Positions 1 through 7,790 of a stretch of 21,102 bases of DNA are shown here, piece after piece. The notes beneath the pieces were generated by a model. That model ran no database searches. It had not been told where the DNA came from and worked only from the letters and a program-made list of their open reading frames with translations. Source of the stretch: Nitrososphaerota archaeon (GTDB lineage Archaea; Thermoproteota; Nitrososphaeria; Nitrososphaerales; Nitrososphaeraceae); the NCBI GenBank assembly GCA_005877345.1, contig VBPR01000204.1, positions 1 to 21,102 on the forward strand, written 5' to 3'. The position numbers were made by a program, and so were the translations under genes. Within the stretch, counting starts at the first letter, position 1, and each line of letters starts with the position of its first letter.

Positions 1-637
1 GGGTCATAGGTTCGGAAAAGCAGGGACACCTAACCCTACGGTGGTCACTATAAGTCACAATGACCCAGTTTACAATATGATTAAGAATCTTCCAATGGAT
101 AAGCAAAGCATTCATGACATACGCTTAAGATTCTCGGTTCCCAACATTTACAAAATACTTTCAGTTAATGCAAACACAATTTTTCCTAAAGATAACAGGA
201 GTGAGGATATTCGACTTCCATATTGGAATAAAAATAATGTATTAGTGCAAGTCAGGATACACAAAACGAATACAGTTAGCATTATTATAGCCTGTTCAAG
301 CGAACCATTCCCACTAGACTATAACGGTATCATTCGCTTCTTTACAACATTGGCAAGCATTGAGGCTCTTTTAGTTGGAATAATGCTCATGGTTTACCAC
401 GAAGAAATAAATCAAAATCAATCAATTCCAGATTATACAAAATGGGTCATAACGATGTGGCATTTCGGTAGGGACGGATCTGAATGCAGTAAAGGAGATT
501 ACCATATTGCGGTAGGGAAGGCACAACAAATCCCTGAGAGAATTAATACAAAAGACAAAAAGATAAGGCTCGAAAGGCAAGAATATCCTAAAAAGACTGT
601 TTTTGATGCAGTTGAAGAGAAATTGAACATTAACTGA
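1..637 (+). CDS. Unrecognised protein, C-terminal part (5' end outside the window)
   Basis: The reading frame is open to the left edge of the window, so the GTG at 41 is probably internal. Residues encoded at 2-40 (GHRFGKAGTPNPT) run straight into the rest of the protein. About 211 residues are visible. The first 130 or so look like a compact alpha/beta domain (VRIHKTNTVSIIIACS, then a helical stretch around SIEALLVGIMLMVYHEE), and the tail is charged and lysine-rich. There is no signal peptide or clear membrane segment. I do not recognise the family and assign no function. It ends 59 bases before the convergent broken PsbP-like gene. Confidence 0.6.
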   Translation, partial: GHRFGKAGTPNPTVVTISHNDPVYNMIKNLPMDKQSIHDIRLRFSVPNIYKILSVNANTIFPKDNRSEDIRLPYWNKNNVLVQVRIHKTNTVSIIIACSSEPFPLDYNGIIRFFTTLASIEALLVGIMLMVYHEEINQNQSIPDYTKWVITMWHFGRDGSECSKGDYHIAVGKAQQIPERINTKDKKIRLERQEYPKKTVFDAVEEKLNIN

Positions 638-696
638 AGTCGAAAATGCCAATCGTATCGGTCCCAGCGTAGAATAGAAAAATATTTTCAAATGCT

Positions 697-1215
697 TTAA
701 TTTACTAGATTTGCTTCTGCGACAATGTTTACATTTTTTAATAATTTGTAAGTATTCAATAAATGCTGTATAACCGGTGTTTCTAAGTCATATATTGCAG
801 CGTCAGTTCTATATTTTATCGAATGCGTCTGACTGCCATTGTCATTTACGAAGAGATCCAGATTTGCACTTGTTCTCCCTCCCTTTTCTTCGGTAGCATA
901 TACGAAGGAGCACGCCTGAACATTGTCTATTTTATAAACTTCGCAAGTAACCGGCTCGATGAGTTTTGTGTCCTTCTCACCATCTACAAGGTTTTTTTTC
1001 TCAGTTTGAGCCCATTTTTCTGCAGTTTTGTCATCATTATCAAATACTTTTATCTGAATCCATGAAGGAACTAACGAGTTGCCATTACTACTCTCTGCCG
1101 TCAGCGGAGGTTCTCCTGTAAACCTATTACCGATTTGTGTCTGCCACTGACTTGGATACTCTACGGAGAACTGTCCTAAATCGTTTGTAAAGTTACGCCA
1201 TTTAATCTGACTCAC
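697..1215 (-). pseudogene. PsbP-like domain, C-terminal part of a broken exported protein
   Basis: About 172 residues with a PsbP-like pattern: a 'GQFSVEYPSQWQ' opening strand, then a beta-rich domain ending in a helix (VIQHLLNTYKLLKN). PsbP-like proteins are small extracytoplasmic alpha/beta proteins, and many copies occur in ammonia-oxidising archaea with no settled role. The open start is a GTG at 1215 without a signal peptide, although the fold is normally exported. Reading upstream in the same frame, codons stay open (TTQEKKIPIETIQNQ...) until the TAA at 1276-1278, which is the stop of the cupredoxin-like piece. I therefore read this as the C-terminal domain of one longer exported protein cut by an in-frame stop. 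It could instead be translated alone from the GTG. Confidence 0.6.
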
Positions 1216-1275
1216 ATCATAGTTGGCAGTCTGATTTTGAATTGTTTCAATTGGAATTTTCTTTTCCTGTGTAGT

Positions 1276-1524
1276 TTAGTTGACAACGGTTATGGCGCCC
1301 CTGACGTAGTAACTACCAAATCCGTTACTGCCATCATATATGAAAGATCCAACGTCGTTTAATTTTTCTTCACGCGATTCACCTGGAAAAATATAACTTT
1401 GGTTAAGCATTTCACCCTGATAATGATTTACATCCGGTTTCGACTCAACATAAACTTTTTCGGGAAGCATATTTTGCCAAACTACCGTTGTTCCGACTTT
1501 TACTTTAATGTTTTTTGGAGACAC
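1276..1524 (-). pseudogene. Cupredoxin-like domain, middle part of a broken exported protein
   Basis: About 82 residues of plastocyanin/azurin-like fold: 'SPKNIKVKVGTTVVWQN' at the start and 'GSFIYDGSNGFGSYYVRGAITV' style ending, which is where blue-copper proteins carry the Cys-His-Met loop. Here the Cys, His and Met ligands are absent, and the usual His after the 'W-N' strand is also missing, so copper binding is unlikely. In the same frame upstream the sequence reads PGTPANGNVSPKN, typical of the domain's lead-in, but reaches a TGA at about 1551-1553. The signal-peptide piece overlaps in another frame, so a frameshift near 1545-1555 separates them. An in-frame TAA separates this piece from the PsbP-like part. 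Confidence 0.6.
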
Positions 1525-1711
1525 ATTTCCATTTGCAGGTGTTCCTGGATGGAGTCAACTTTATCAGGACCCTATCCTGCGAAGTAAGATCCTTACTTTT
1601 TTTTGGAACCGTTAATTTTGTGGAGTTAGACGCTTGACCGACAAGCAGACCGTTATCTACTAATACTACGATGAGAAGAACGGACACCGGCAGCAAAATC
1701 CATATTTTCAA
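1505..1711 (-). pseudogene. Signal peptide and N-terminal linker of the broken cupredoxin-PsbP protein
   Basis: Sixty-eight codons starting with a clear Sec-type signal (MKIWILLPVSVLLIVVLVDNGLLVGQAS), then a polar linker ending near VLIKLTP. After that the frame reads Cys/Lys-rich nonsense (SRNTCKWKCVSKKH) and stops at 1505. Switching frame at about 1545-1555 gives GTPANGNVSPKN, joining smoothly to the cupredoxin-like domain. The full ancestral gene would therefore run from 1711 down to 697: signal peptide, cupredoxin-like domain, PsbP-like domain, about 335 residues. Two lesions (one frameshift, one in-frame stop) break it as given. Confidence 0.6.
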
Positions 1712-1798
1712 CCTTTAAATATTAATTTAGGGTAGTATTTTAGGTTTTGAGGAAACCCAAATTAGATTCACAAGACTCAAAGAGAACAACTTTTTAAG

Positions 1799-2614
1799 TT
1801 ATTTAGATGATGGAAACAAGGCTGCAATATCCTCCAAGAATTTCCTGATATGTTTGGATAAAACAGTTACGTCTATCGCTGCTCCTGTTCTTTGGACTAT
1901 TTGTGCTAATTTCGTTAGATCATCTTTGCTTAATTCTACGTTGAATTCCATTATAAGATTCAGGAATTTGCCCAACATTATATTTGGATTTGGTGGAATA
2001 GACAGAATTTGACTATTTTGTTCGCCGTATTTCACGATAAAATTCTGGATCTCTTCATGATCCTTTTTTGACAACTTGCCAAAGGATGCATTTGTCTTTC
2101 TATAAACACTAAAATTTCTCATTGATCCCGCCAAAGAACGACCGTGTGTTATAATCTTATTCCTTAAAAAGTCGAAATTTTGATCATACCAATGCATTTT
2201 GGCAAGAATCAGAGAATATTGGGGACACATTTTACTGTCATTTAGATATTCTTTTTTGTGATCACTGAAATTGTATGACCATTGGTGAGGATTCCTGCAA
2301 GATAGTAACTTGTCCATAAGGATTCCAACCTTACTTAATAATATATGGGAAAAAATAACGAACGACTCAATATCTACCTGCAGTTCATACGCAGTGGACC
2401 ATCGAAGAGGATCCCCTGGTGTAATTTTTTCATAATTCTTCAAATCTGTTATGAGTCTTTTGCCAATTATTTTTAAATATAGCAAGTAGTCCTTGAAAGC
2501 ACGGTATTCATGTAATTGTTCTCTTGAATCTTTGCCTGTTTCACATACACGCTGGAAAGGGTTAAAGTTATTCTCTAATAGTTTAGCATCAATCTCATTA
2601 TTACCCTCACTCAA
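1799..2614 (-). CDS. Helical protein of unknown function with a possible HEPN motif
   Basis: A 271-residue cytoplasmic protein, strongly alpha-helical, with no signal peptide. Around residues 148-160 it reads DFLRNKIITHGRS; an R-N-x-x-x-x-H element between helices (Arg151, Asn152, His157) resembles the Rx4-6H motif of HEPN domains, which occur in RNases of defence and toxin systems. That is a single-motif similarity seen by eye, so the family call is tentative. No partner nucleotidyltransferase (MNT) or other antitoxin gene is adjacent; the neighbours are exported proteins. The ATG at 2614 is the only good start and is followed immediately by a hydrophilic N-terminus. Confidence 0.6.
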   Translation of the reverse strand: MSEGNNEIDAKLLENNFNPFQRVCETGKDSREQLHEYRAFKDYLLYLKIIGKRLITDLKNYEKITPGDPLRWSTAYELQVDIESFVIFSHILLSKVGILMDKLLSCRNPHQWSYNFSDHKKEYLNDSKMCPQYSLILAKMHWYDQNFDFLRNKIITHGRSLAGSMRNFSVYRKTNASFGKLSKKDHEEIQNFIVKYGEQNSQILSIPPNPNIMLGKFLNLIMEFNVELSKDDLTKLAQIVQRTGAAIDVTVLSKHIRKFLEDIAALFPSSK

Positions 2615-2734
2615 CTAAGACGGCTTATGCATCATACTTCTTTTATTTCTTTATGCAGGATAAAATATTACTATTATACATGAAAGCGTGCAGAATTATT
2701 GAGGTAAAGGCAATTTATAAGAGCATTTTCAATT

Positions 2735-2759
2735 AAATAGAAATTTATTATTAATTCCA
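2735..2759 (+). repeat. AT-rich 25-bp direct repeat, copy 1 (left of the nuclease gene)
   Basis: This 25-bp AT-rich stretch recurs at 3489-3513 with a single mismatch, so two copies in the same orientation bracket the nuclease gene about 750 bp apart. A shorter related stretch (aaaatagaaaattatta) lies at 4461-4477, ahead of the terminase genes. The low complexity makes chance or shared promoter elements a real alternative. Confidence 0.4.
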
Positions 2760-2820
2760 TCATGATAACCTTGCTAGTGAGGGAATACATTTTTAAATTA
2801 ATAAAAAATATTTTGCATCA

Positions 2821-3454
2821 TTGTATGCACTTGTAATATTTTTTCTGATTATTTCGATGTTTTTTATCACATTATTACCACATGATAGTTTTGCTCAAGA
2901 ACAACAATCTTCCACACTGCCAAAATCCACAATGAAAGAAGGAATAGAACTTTCTGGATGTAAATAACGTTAGGGTCAGATTCGCATTAGTGGATACTCC
3001 TGAAATAGGCGAAAATGGATATCAATCACCAAAAGATTTTGTAAAGAATCTATGTCTTGGTCACGACGCAGAAGTAGATATTGATGATGGACAACGTGGA
3101 GGAGACAGATACGGCAGAGAAGTTGGACTTGTGTATTGCAGAGTAAACGTCAATAGCGAATTGTTAAAAAAAGGATATGCAATTACTTATACAGACTACT
3201 GTGATGTCTCAGAATTTGCAAATGATGGTTGGGCTATATGTTATCCAACCAATGGCAATGAATCTGATTCTGAAACGAGTAATGCAATTGAAAAGAAACA
3301 AGGCAATTGTGATCCGTCTTATCCTGATGTTTGCATACCTTCTCCACCGCCAGACCTTGATTGTTCGGATGTTTCGGAGAAAAATTTCAAGGTTAAAGGT
3401 TCAGACCCTCACAGATTTGACAATGATAATGATGGTAATGCTTGTGAGTCCTAA
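2821..3454 (+). pseudogene. Secreted thermonuclease (SNase family) with Excalibur-like C-terminus, frameshifted
   Basis: This would be an extracellular Ca2+-dependent nuclease cleaving DNA or RNA. The 3' frame (2990-3454, open back to about 2955) gives RVRFALVDTPEIG, GDRYGREVG and LLKKGYAITY, matching the staphylococcal nuclease active-site strands: Arg of RVRF, Asp and Glu of DTPE, Arg of YGR. The tail DCSDVSEKNF...DNDNDGNACES fits an Excalibur calcium-binding motif. Upstream, another frame gives a signal peptide (about FASLYALVIFFLIISMFF...DSFAQ) and ends GIELSGCK, then TAA at about 2965. Removing one A at about 2961-2965 joins these as ELSGCNNVRVRF, the expected family sequence. No ATG precedes the signal peptide; TTG at 2821 is the most likely start. 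As given it is broken by one base; a read error is possible. Confidence 0.75.
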
Positions 3455-3488
3455 GGTCTAGCGGGCTAGCATACGGTCAAAAAGTGTA

Positions 3489-3513
3489 AAATAGAAAATT
3501 ATTATTAATTCCA
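3489..3513 (+). repeat. AT-rich 25-bp direct repeat, copy 2 (right of the nuclease gene)
   Basis: Second copy of the element at 2735-2759, 24 of 25 bases identical. It lies 35 bases after the nuclease stop codon. Confidence 0.4.
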
Positions 3514-3575
3514 AACTAATATTGACATAGTTACTACTGCGATTTTTCTACATAGACCTAGATTGCTTATACATT

Positions 3576-4388
3576 CTAGTCGTGTCTTGCCACTATGTTA
3601 TGTATGTGTCCTGTATTTTGTGTCACTCTATGTTCACATTCTGTTCCCTCAACTGGTTTTAACACATTAGCAGACACACAACCAAAAAGGAAATCTCCTT
3701 TTTTGATTGGACCAATTTCAGGCTTCTTGTCAAAATGGAGTGGAACCTTTATTATATTGTCCTTTGATTTTTTAAGCATCTTTCGTGCATCTATTATCTT
3801 AGACTTAAATTCCCCTTTAATCATGGCAACCGCTTTGATATCCTTTAGATGTTTTTTACCAGCAATATTTTCTATCCACACCACAATAGTTGGATTCTTT
3901 ATTACATCATTTTGCCCACCTTTGACAGTTTTGAACGGTCCAGTGGACAAAGTTATCACAGGTCCGGAACCTATGTTTACTGGATTTTTTCCAGATGGAT
4001 TTTCAAGATTACCCTCAATGCAAGAATAAGACTTCATCTCATTTGTTTGTGGATTTAGGTTGTAGGCGCATACAAAATATTCATCCCTATGAACAGCAGT
4101 AACAAGGTCATTTTTCTGATTAAATTGTAAAGAAACGGTAGCAGTATTTGACTTCAGATCCTTACCTGTCAGATATTTAGTTTTGTTTTGACCGGTTGAG
4201 TATGCTACAACCTTCAGTTTTTGAGGATTATTTAATTTTTTTATATTTATTTTAGGGTCAATGGTAAATTTTCCTGCTGCGGTTGCGTGATTGGGAAATA
4301 CAATCACTAAAGAAGAGAAAAGAATGAGTGCTACAGAAAAGAAGAATAAAGGAAATAGCACTTTGTTATTCAGTTGAGATTTATACAT
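3576..4388 (-). CDS. Exported protein of unknown function
   Basis: A 270-residue protein with a clear Sec signal peptide (residues about 10-38, hydrophobic core LFPLFFFSVALILFSSLVIVF, probable cleavage after ATA-A at residues 35-38). The mature part is beta-rich and contains four cysteines, in YFVCAYNL, YSCIEG, LFGCVSAN and GTECEHR, possibly two disulfides outside the cell. It ends in a histidine-containing tail (NTGHIHNIVARHD). No enzyme motif is visible and I do not recognise the family. A TATA-like box lies about 27 bases upstream of the ATG. Confidence 0.7.
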   Translation of the reverse strand: MYKSQLNNKVLFPLFFFSVALILFSSLVIVFPNHATAAGKFTIDPKINIKKLNNPQKLKVVAYSTGQNKTKYLTGKDLKSNTATVSLQFNQKNDLVTAVHRDEYFVCAYNLNPQTNEMKSYSCIEGNLENPSGKNPVNIGSGPVITLSTGPFKTVKGGQNDVIKNPTIVVWIENIAGKKHLKDIKAVAMIKGEFKSKIIDARKMLKKSKDNIIKVPLHFDKKPEIGPIKKGDFLFGCVSANVLKPVEGTECEHRVTQNTGHIHNIVARHD

Positions 4389-4410
4389 TGTTTTTCTTTA
4401 TACACAGTTA

Positions 4411-4420
4411 TAATATTTAA
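4411..4420 (-). promoter_or_regulatory. TATA-like box for the exported protein at 3576-4388
   Basis: The minus strand carries ttaaatatta 23-32 bases ahead of the ATG at 4388, the spacing expected for a leaderless or short-leader archaeal transcript. Confidence 0.4.
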
Positions 4421-4490
4421 TGGTATTTCACCAAATTACTTTATTGAAGTAACAGAAAAAAAAATAGAAAATTATTAAAGATAAAAAGTG

Positions 4491-4499
4491 TATAAAATA
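4491..4499 (+). promoter_or_regulatory. TATA-like box for the terminase operon
   Basis: The sequence tataaaata lies 25 bases ahead of the TTG at 4516 and 31 bases ahead of the ATG at 4522. This suggests a near-leaderless transcript starting at the small subunit gene. Confidence 0.45.
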
Positions 4500-4515
4500 A
4501 CTATACAAATAGTGC

Positions 4516-4944
4516 TTGAAAATGATTAGAAAGGATAGTATGAATCCATTTATTATTCAGACAATCGTAATGTGTCTATCAGAAAAGGAATCTTTAGCAT
4601 ATTTGAAAGATAAAGGATTTGAAATAAGTGTCCCTTACTATTACAAATTAAAAAAGAATATACAACAATCAAGATTTGACCGTCTATCGCTAATAGCCAA
4701 AACTCAATTTGTAGATCAGCATCTTGAACGTATAGACCAATTGGAATTAATCAATTCTGAATATTGGAAGTTATACCGAGAAACAAAGGACACATTCAAG
4801 AAGGCATTAATTTTAGAAAAGATTGCTGAATTACAGACTTACATTAGTCCTTATTATGATGCTTCACGCTACATACTAGAAAATTCAATAAAATCAAATA
4901 ATCAAAATGAAACAGAAAAAAATAATTCCTTACCCGTTATTTGA
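4516..4944 (+). CDS. Putative terminase small subunit (HTH protein)
   Basis: A 142-residue helical protein. The N-terminal part, about residues 12-45 (ESLAYLKDKGFEISVPYYYKLKKNIQ), looks like a helix-turn-helix DNA-binding unit. A long amphipathic helical region follows (about 55-125) with a polar tail. Size, layout and above all the overlap of its 3' end with a terminase large subunit gene (38 bases shared) support a TerS role: recognising viral DNA and bringing it to the packaging motor. The TTG at 4516 and ATG at 4522 are in frame and either could start it. TerS proteins are too diverse for a firm call from sequence alone; a stand-alone HTH regulator is the alternative. Confidence 0.6.
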   Translation: MKMIRKDSMNPFIIQTIVMCLSEKESLAYLKDKGFEISVPYYYKLKKNIQQSRFDRLSLIAKTQFVDQHLERIDQLELINSEYWKLYRETKDTFKKALILEKIAELQTYISPYYDASRYILENSIKSNNQNETEKNNSLPVI

Positions 4945-6364
4945 TGCCGATAGTCCTTTACTGTCAAGTCAAGCGAATGAATTAGATGTTTTCTTAAATA
5001 AACCGTTCTGGAATTGGGATAATGAAAAGCATAATCTAGATTTTTTAATAGAGAAAGGTAAATGTTGTTTTAATCACATTATTGGGTTACCTGTTAAGAA
5101 CGATAAGGAATATCCATTATTTGATTATGAGAAATTAATTTTTCATACAATAGAACAAAATCAAAACATTTGGATTCTAAAATCTCGAGGGATTGGAGTT
5201 ACCACTTTTATGATAAGATATTTTGCTTGGAAAATTCTTTCATCGTCAGAGTTAGATCACAAATCCATTTTTATCGTAAGTGGGACTAGGGAAGAACATG
5301 CCAATTACATCAAGGAAAAGTTACAACAATTATTTGAAAAGAATTTTCCCTTTCTTAATCTTGAGAGTAGGTATACTGAATTATGGCTTAAAAAAACATG
5401 GATTAAGGTATTTCCAACAAAGAACATCAAAGACATTAGAGGTTATTTTGAGACATCTTTTATTTTTGTAGATGAATCAGACTATCTAGACGAATCAATA
5501 CAAGATGAATTAATTCATGCTATTAGTCCCTATGAAGAGAAATCTAATTGTAAGATAATTCTATGTTCAACACCTAACAGACCCGACGGCTTAATGCAAA
5601 GAATAGAAAACGATCCCAATTCTAAATATTATAAATTAAAACTTGATTATACTTATGGATTAGATAAAATCTATGATAGACAATTTATTGAAAAGAAGAA
5701 ACTAGAACCTGAGTTTGAAAGGGAATACAATTTAAAATATTTAGGAAAAATAGGGAATGTTTTCAATCCTTTACAAATTGACCAAAGTATCAAACTTGGC
5801 AATGAATTAAACGATATTCCAATAAGTAATTATAATTTTCATTCCGTAGGGGTTGATTTTGGTTTTTCATCTAGTAAGACCGCTATAGTAATGACCGAGC
5901 ATCTAAAGACCGACGAAGGTGAGGATAAGATAATAGTTAGATTTTCCGAAGAGTATGATAAAGCCAATCCTCAAACTATTGTCGATATCTGTTATTCACT
6001 ATATAGAAAACACTGGAATACCTTGTTTTATGTTGACGGGGCAAATAGGGGAGCAGTTAATTTAATGAAAGTTGCCTTTGATGAATCACTAAATTGGGAT
6101 ACTAAAGACGTAAGCCCCGAAATAATGAAAATAATTCCAGTTAACTTTACAACTGAACATAAACAAATGTTAAGCCATTTACAAAGCCATTTACACGTCA
6201 TGATAAACAAGAATTATCTAGCAATTCCAAAACAGTTTGATAAATTGATAACGTCGTTAAGAACGGCATACGCTAGAGAATACAATTTAGACAAAGAACA
6301 AACTTCCTATGATGATTTGCTAGACGCATTAAGACTAAGTTTGAAGGGTTACCAAATAGAATAA
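4907..6364 (+). CDS. Terminase large subunit (DNA packaging ATPase-nuclease)
   Basis: A 485-residue protein of full TerL length. The ATPase half shows a deviant Walker A, LKSRGIGVTT at residues 91-100, with the lysine at the start of the loop (Lys92) rather than before the T-T, as known for some phage terminases. Walker B is FIFVDE (185-190) with catalytic Glu190, and a coupling motif STPN lies at 221-224. The nuclease half has an RNase H-like fold with the three expected acidic positions: VGVDFGF (Asp317), FYVDGA (Asp377) and YDDLLDAL (Asp469/470/473). All catalytic elements look intact. It would cut and translocate viral DNA into a prohead. No portal, protease, capsid or tail gene is present in the window, so its source provirus has been lost or lies elsewhere. 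The ATG at 4907 overlaps the small subunit gene. Confidence 0.85.
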   Translation: MKQKKIIPYPLFDADSPLLSSQANELDVFLNKPFWNWDNEKHNLDFLIEKGKCCFNHIIGLPVKNDKEYPLFDYEKLIFHTIEQNQNIWILKSRGIGVTTFMIRYFAWKILSSSELDHKSIFIVSGTREEHANYIKEKLQQLFEKNFPFLNLESRYTELWLKKTWIKVFPTKNIKDIRGYFETSFIFVDESDYLDESIQDELIHAISPYEEKSNCKIILCSTPNRPDGLMQRIENDPNSKYYKLKLDYTYGLDKIYDRQFIEKKKLEPEFEREYNLKYLGKIGNVFNPLQIDQSIKLGNELNDIPISNYNFHSVGVDFGFSSSKTAIVMTEHLKTDEGEDKIIVRFSEEYDKANPQTIVDICYSLYRKHWNTLFYVDGANRGAVNLMKVAFDESLNWDTKDVSPEIMKIIPVNFTTEHKQMLSHLQSHLHVMINKNYLAIPKQFDKLITSLRTAYAREYNLDKEQTSYDDLLDALRLSLKGYQIE

Positions 6365-6439
6365 TCAATTCATTTTTAGAATAAGATTCAACTCAATCTT
6401 TCTACTTTAAATTTTATTGACAACTGATATACACTTCAT

Positions 6440-7558
6440 TTGAATTCAAGTAGCATCCTATTGAACAGTATCAAAAGTGCAGACATAGGTCGAAAAAAGA
6501 AAAAAGTATCTAAAAGAATTTTCAAGACTTCGTTAGCATTAGTCCTAATAGTATTTGCCTTTACCATGTCATCTCAATCTTCTTTCTTTCAAATCATCAA
6601 ACCTGCTGAGGCTGCAGGACTAACCCACGTGTCCGTAGTACCTACCACTGGCATTGTTAATCAAAGGACGACTTATGACATATTTTTAAGGACAGCAACA
6701 ACGGCTACGATACGAGCCATTGAGATTACTTTTCCACCTAGTTTTGATATAACTCATGCAACCCAATTGATAGAAAGAGAAGGTATTCGTTCTGGTTCAT
6801 TATCTTCATCTGGTTCAACCTTGAAATATACAGTATTTAACCCCGTACGCGTGTCTGCTGATACAACTATCAGACTTGAAATTGCGAGCATAGTTGCAGG
6901 CAATCCGGGTACTTTTAAAGTCAGTATAAGTACATTAAGGGGAAACGGTCAAATAGATGGACCTACATCATCGTCTTTCTTTTCTATAAAGGACATTGGT
7001 ACAAATGACATAGCAGCAAATTCGATAACAGGTTCCAAAATAACAGATAATTCGATAACAGGTTCCAAAATAACAGATAATTCGGTAACAGGTTCAAAAA
7101 TAACAGATAATTCAATAACGGGTCAGGACCTCTCAACAGGTTTTACCATAAGAAAAACTTTGCACGATGACACTATAGGACATGCACATGGATGGAATCC
7201 GGACACTAGTACGAGAGCATTTGGAATATTAGATTCTGATATTTCAGGATCGTCTAGTAGTGAATTTGTAAGTGTAATGGTTCGCAGCGGTAATCCAGTA
7301 TTTTGTGCTGCGGCAAGTGGTGATACAGGAGTGTTTGGGGTGTACTGTGATTCACCGCCAGGAAATTCCGCCGAACTCAATTATATCATAACCAAACTTC
7401 CAGCCCATGATGATGTAGCGTCACCCTTATCGGCTTCTACGTCTGAATCCGCACCTTCATCTGCATCTCCATCCCTATCTTCATCTCCACAAACGCCAGC
7501 CTTACCAGATATTGCATCTATTAATAGACAAGACGACAGCGCATCAGAGTTCCCCTAA
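6440..7558 (+). CDS. Exported surface protein with 10-residue tandem repeats
   Basis: A 372-residue protein from a TTG start. A basic region (residues 14-28) precedes a hydrophobic segment (about 29-45) and a likely cleavage after PAEAA (about 56). A beta-rich domain follows (THVSVVPTTGIVNQ... to about 185), then three and a half copies of NSITGSKITD (about 193-230). Repeats of this kind build stalk or beta-helical rods in surface proteins. A second globular part (about 235-320) leads to a Ser/Pro/Ala-rich C-terminus. No C-terminal membrane anchor is visible. After the TAA at 7556-7558 the same frame stays open for another 39 codons (to 7678), again Ser-rich, so the protein may once have been longer. 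Function: cell-surface or adhesion is inference only. Confidence 0.7.
   Translation: MNSSSILLNSIKSADIGRKKKKVSKRIFKTSLALVLIVFAFTMSSQSSFFQIIKPAEAAGLTHVSVVPTTGIVNQRTTYDIFLRTATTATIRAIEITFPPSFDITHATQLIEREGIRSGSLSSSGSTLKYTVFNPVRVSADTTIRLEIASIVAGNPGTFKVSISTLRGNGQIDGPTSSSFFSIKDIGTNDIAANSITGSKITDNSITGSKITDNSVTGSKITDNSITGQDLSTGFTIRKTLHDDTIGHAHGWNPDTSTRAFGILDSDISGSSSSEFVSVMVRSGNPVFCAAASGDTGVFGVYCDSPPGNSAELNYIITKLPAHDDVASPLSASTSESAPSSASPSLSSSPQTPALPDIASINRQDDSASEFP
7021..7125 (+). repeat. 30-bp coding tandem repeat, about 3.5 copies
   Basis: Units start at 7021, 7051, 7081 and 7111 (partial). The first two are identical, and the third differs at two positions. They encode the NSITGSKITD repeats of the surface protein. 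The high identity suggests recent expansion by slippage or unequal exchange. Confidence 0.9.
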
Positions 7559-7741
7559 AACTTGTATAAAGTTCGAAGCGTTACCAAACAAAAGGCTCCC
7601 TTCGACCTAACTTCATCATCTGCGAGTATTCCTGTTTCTCAAATAGATCTTTACAACTTACAGGCAAGTTCCGAATAAAGAGATAACAAACAGGGACAAA
7701 TTAATCGACAATCTGAATTGCACTATGATTCAATATAACTA

Positions 7742-7780
7742 ATCAATGTGTTACCTTTTGCCAATTCCCTTTTGAGATCT
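7742..7780 (+). repeat. 39-bp imperfect direct repeat, copy 1
   Basis: Starts atcaatgtgttacc. It matches 8444-8482 at 33 of 39 positions in the same orientation. The two copies bracket the PsbP-like gene, each lying just beyond the stop codon of a leftward gene (10 bases from 7791, 38 bases from 8521). It may be a shared 3' element or the trace of a segmental duplication. Confidence 0.6.
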
Positions 7781-7790
7781 TTATACTTTA

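Noticed and set aside
422..691. An 89-codon minus-strand reading frame.
   Set aside because: It lies opposite the better supported plus-strand gene at 1-637 and its protein is Phe/Cys-rich without a domain pattern.
3177..3461. A 94-codon plus-strand frame inside the nuclease gene.
   Set aside because: It is a shifted frame of the nuclease, Met/Leu/Ile-rich in the manner of a shadow of Asp/Asn-rich coding sequence.
7021..7125. CRISPR-like periodicity (30-bp units).
   Set aside because: The units are contiguous without spacers and encode a 10-residue protein repeat in frame.
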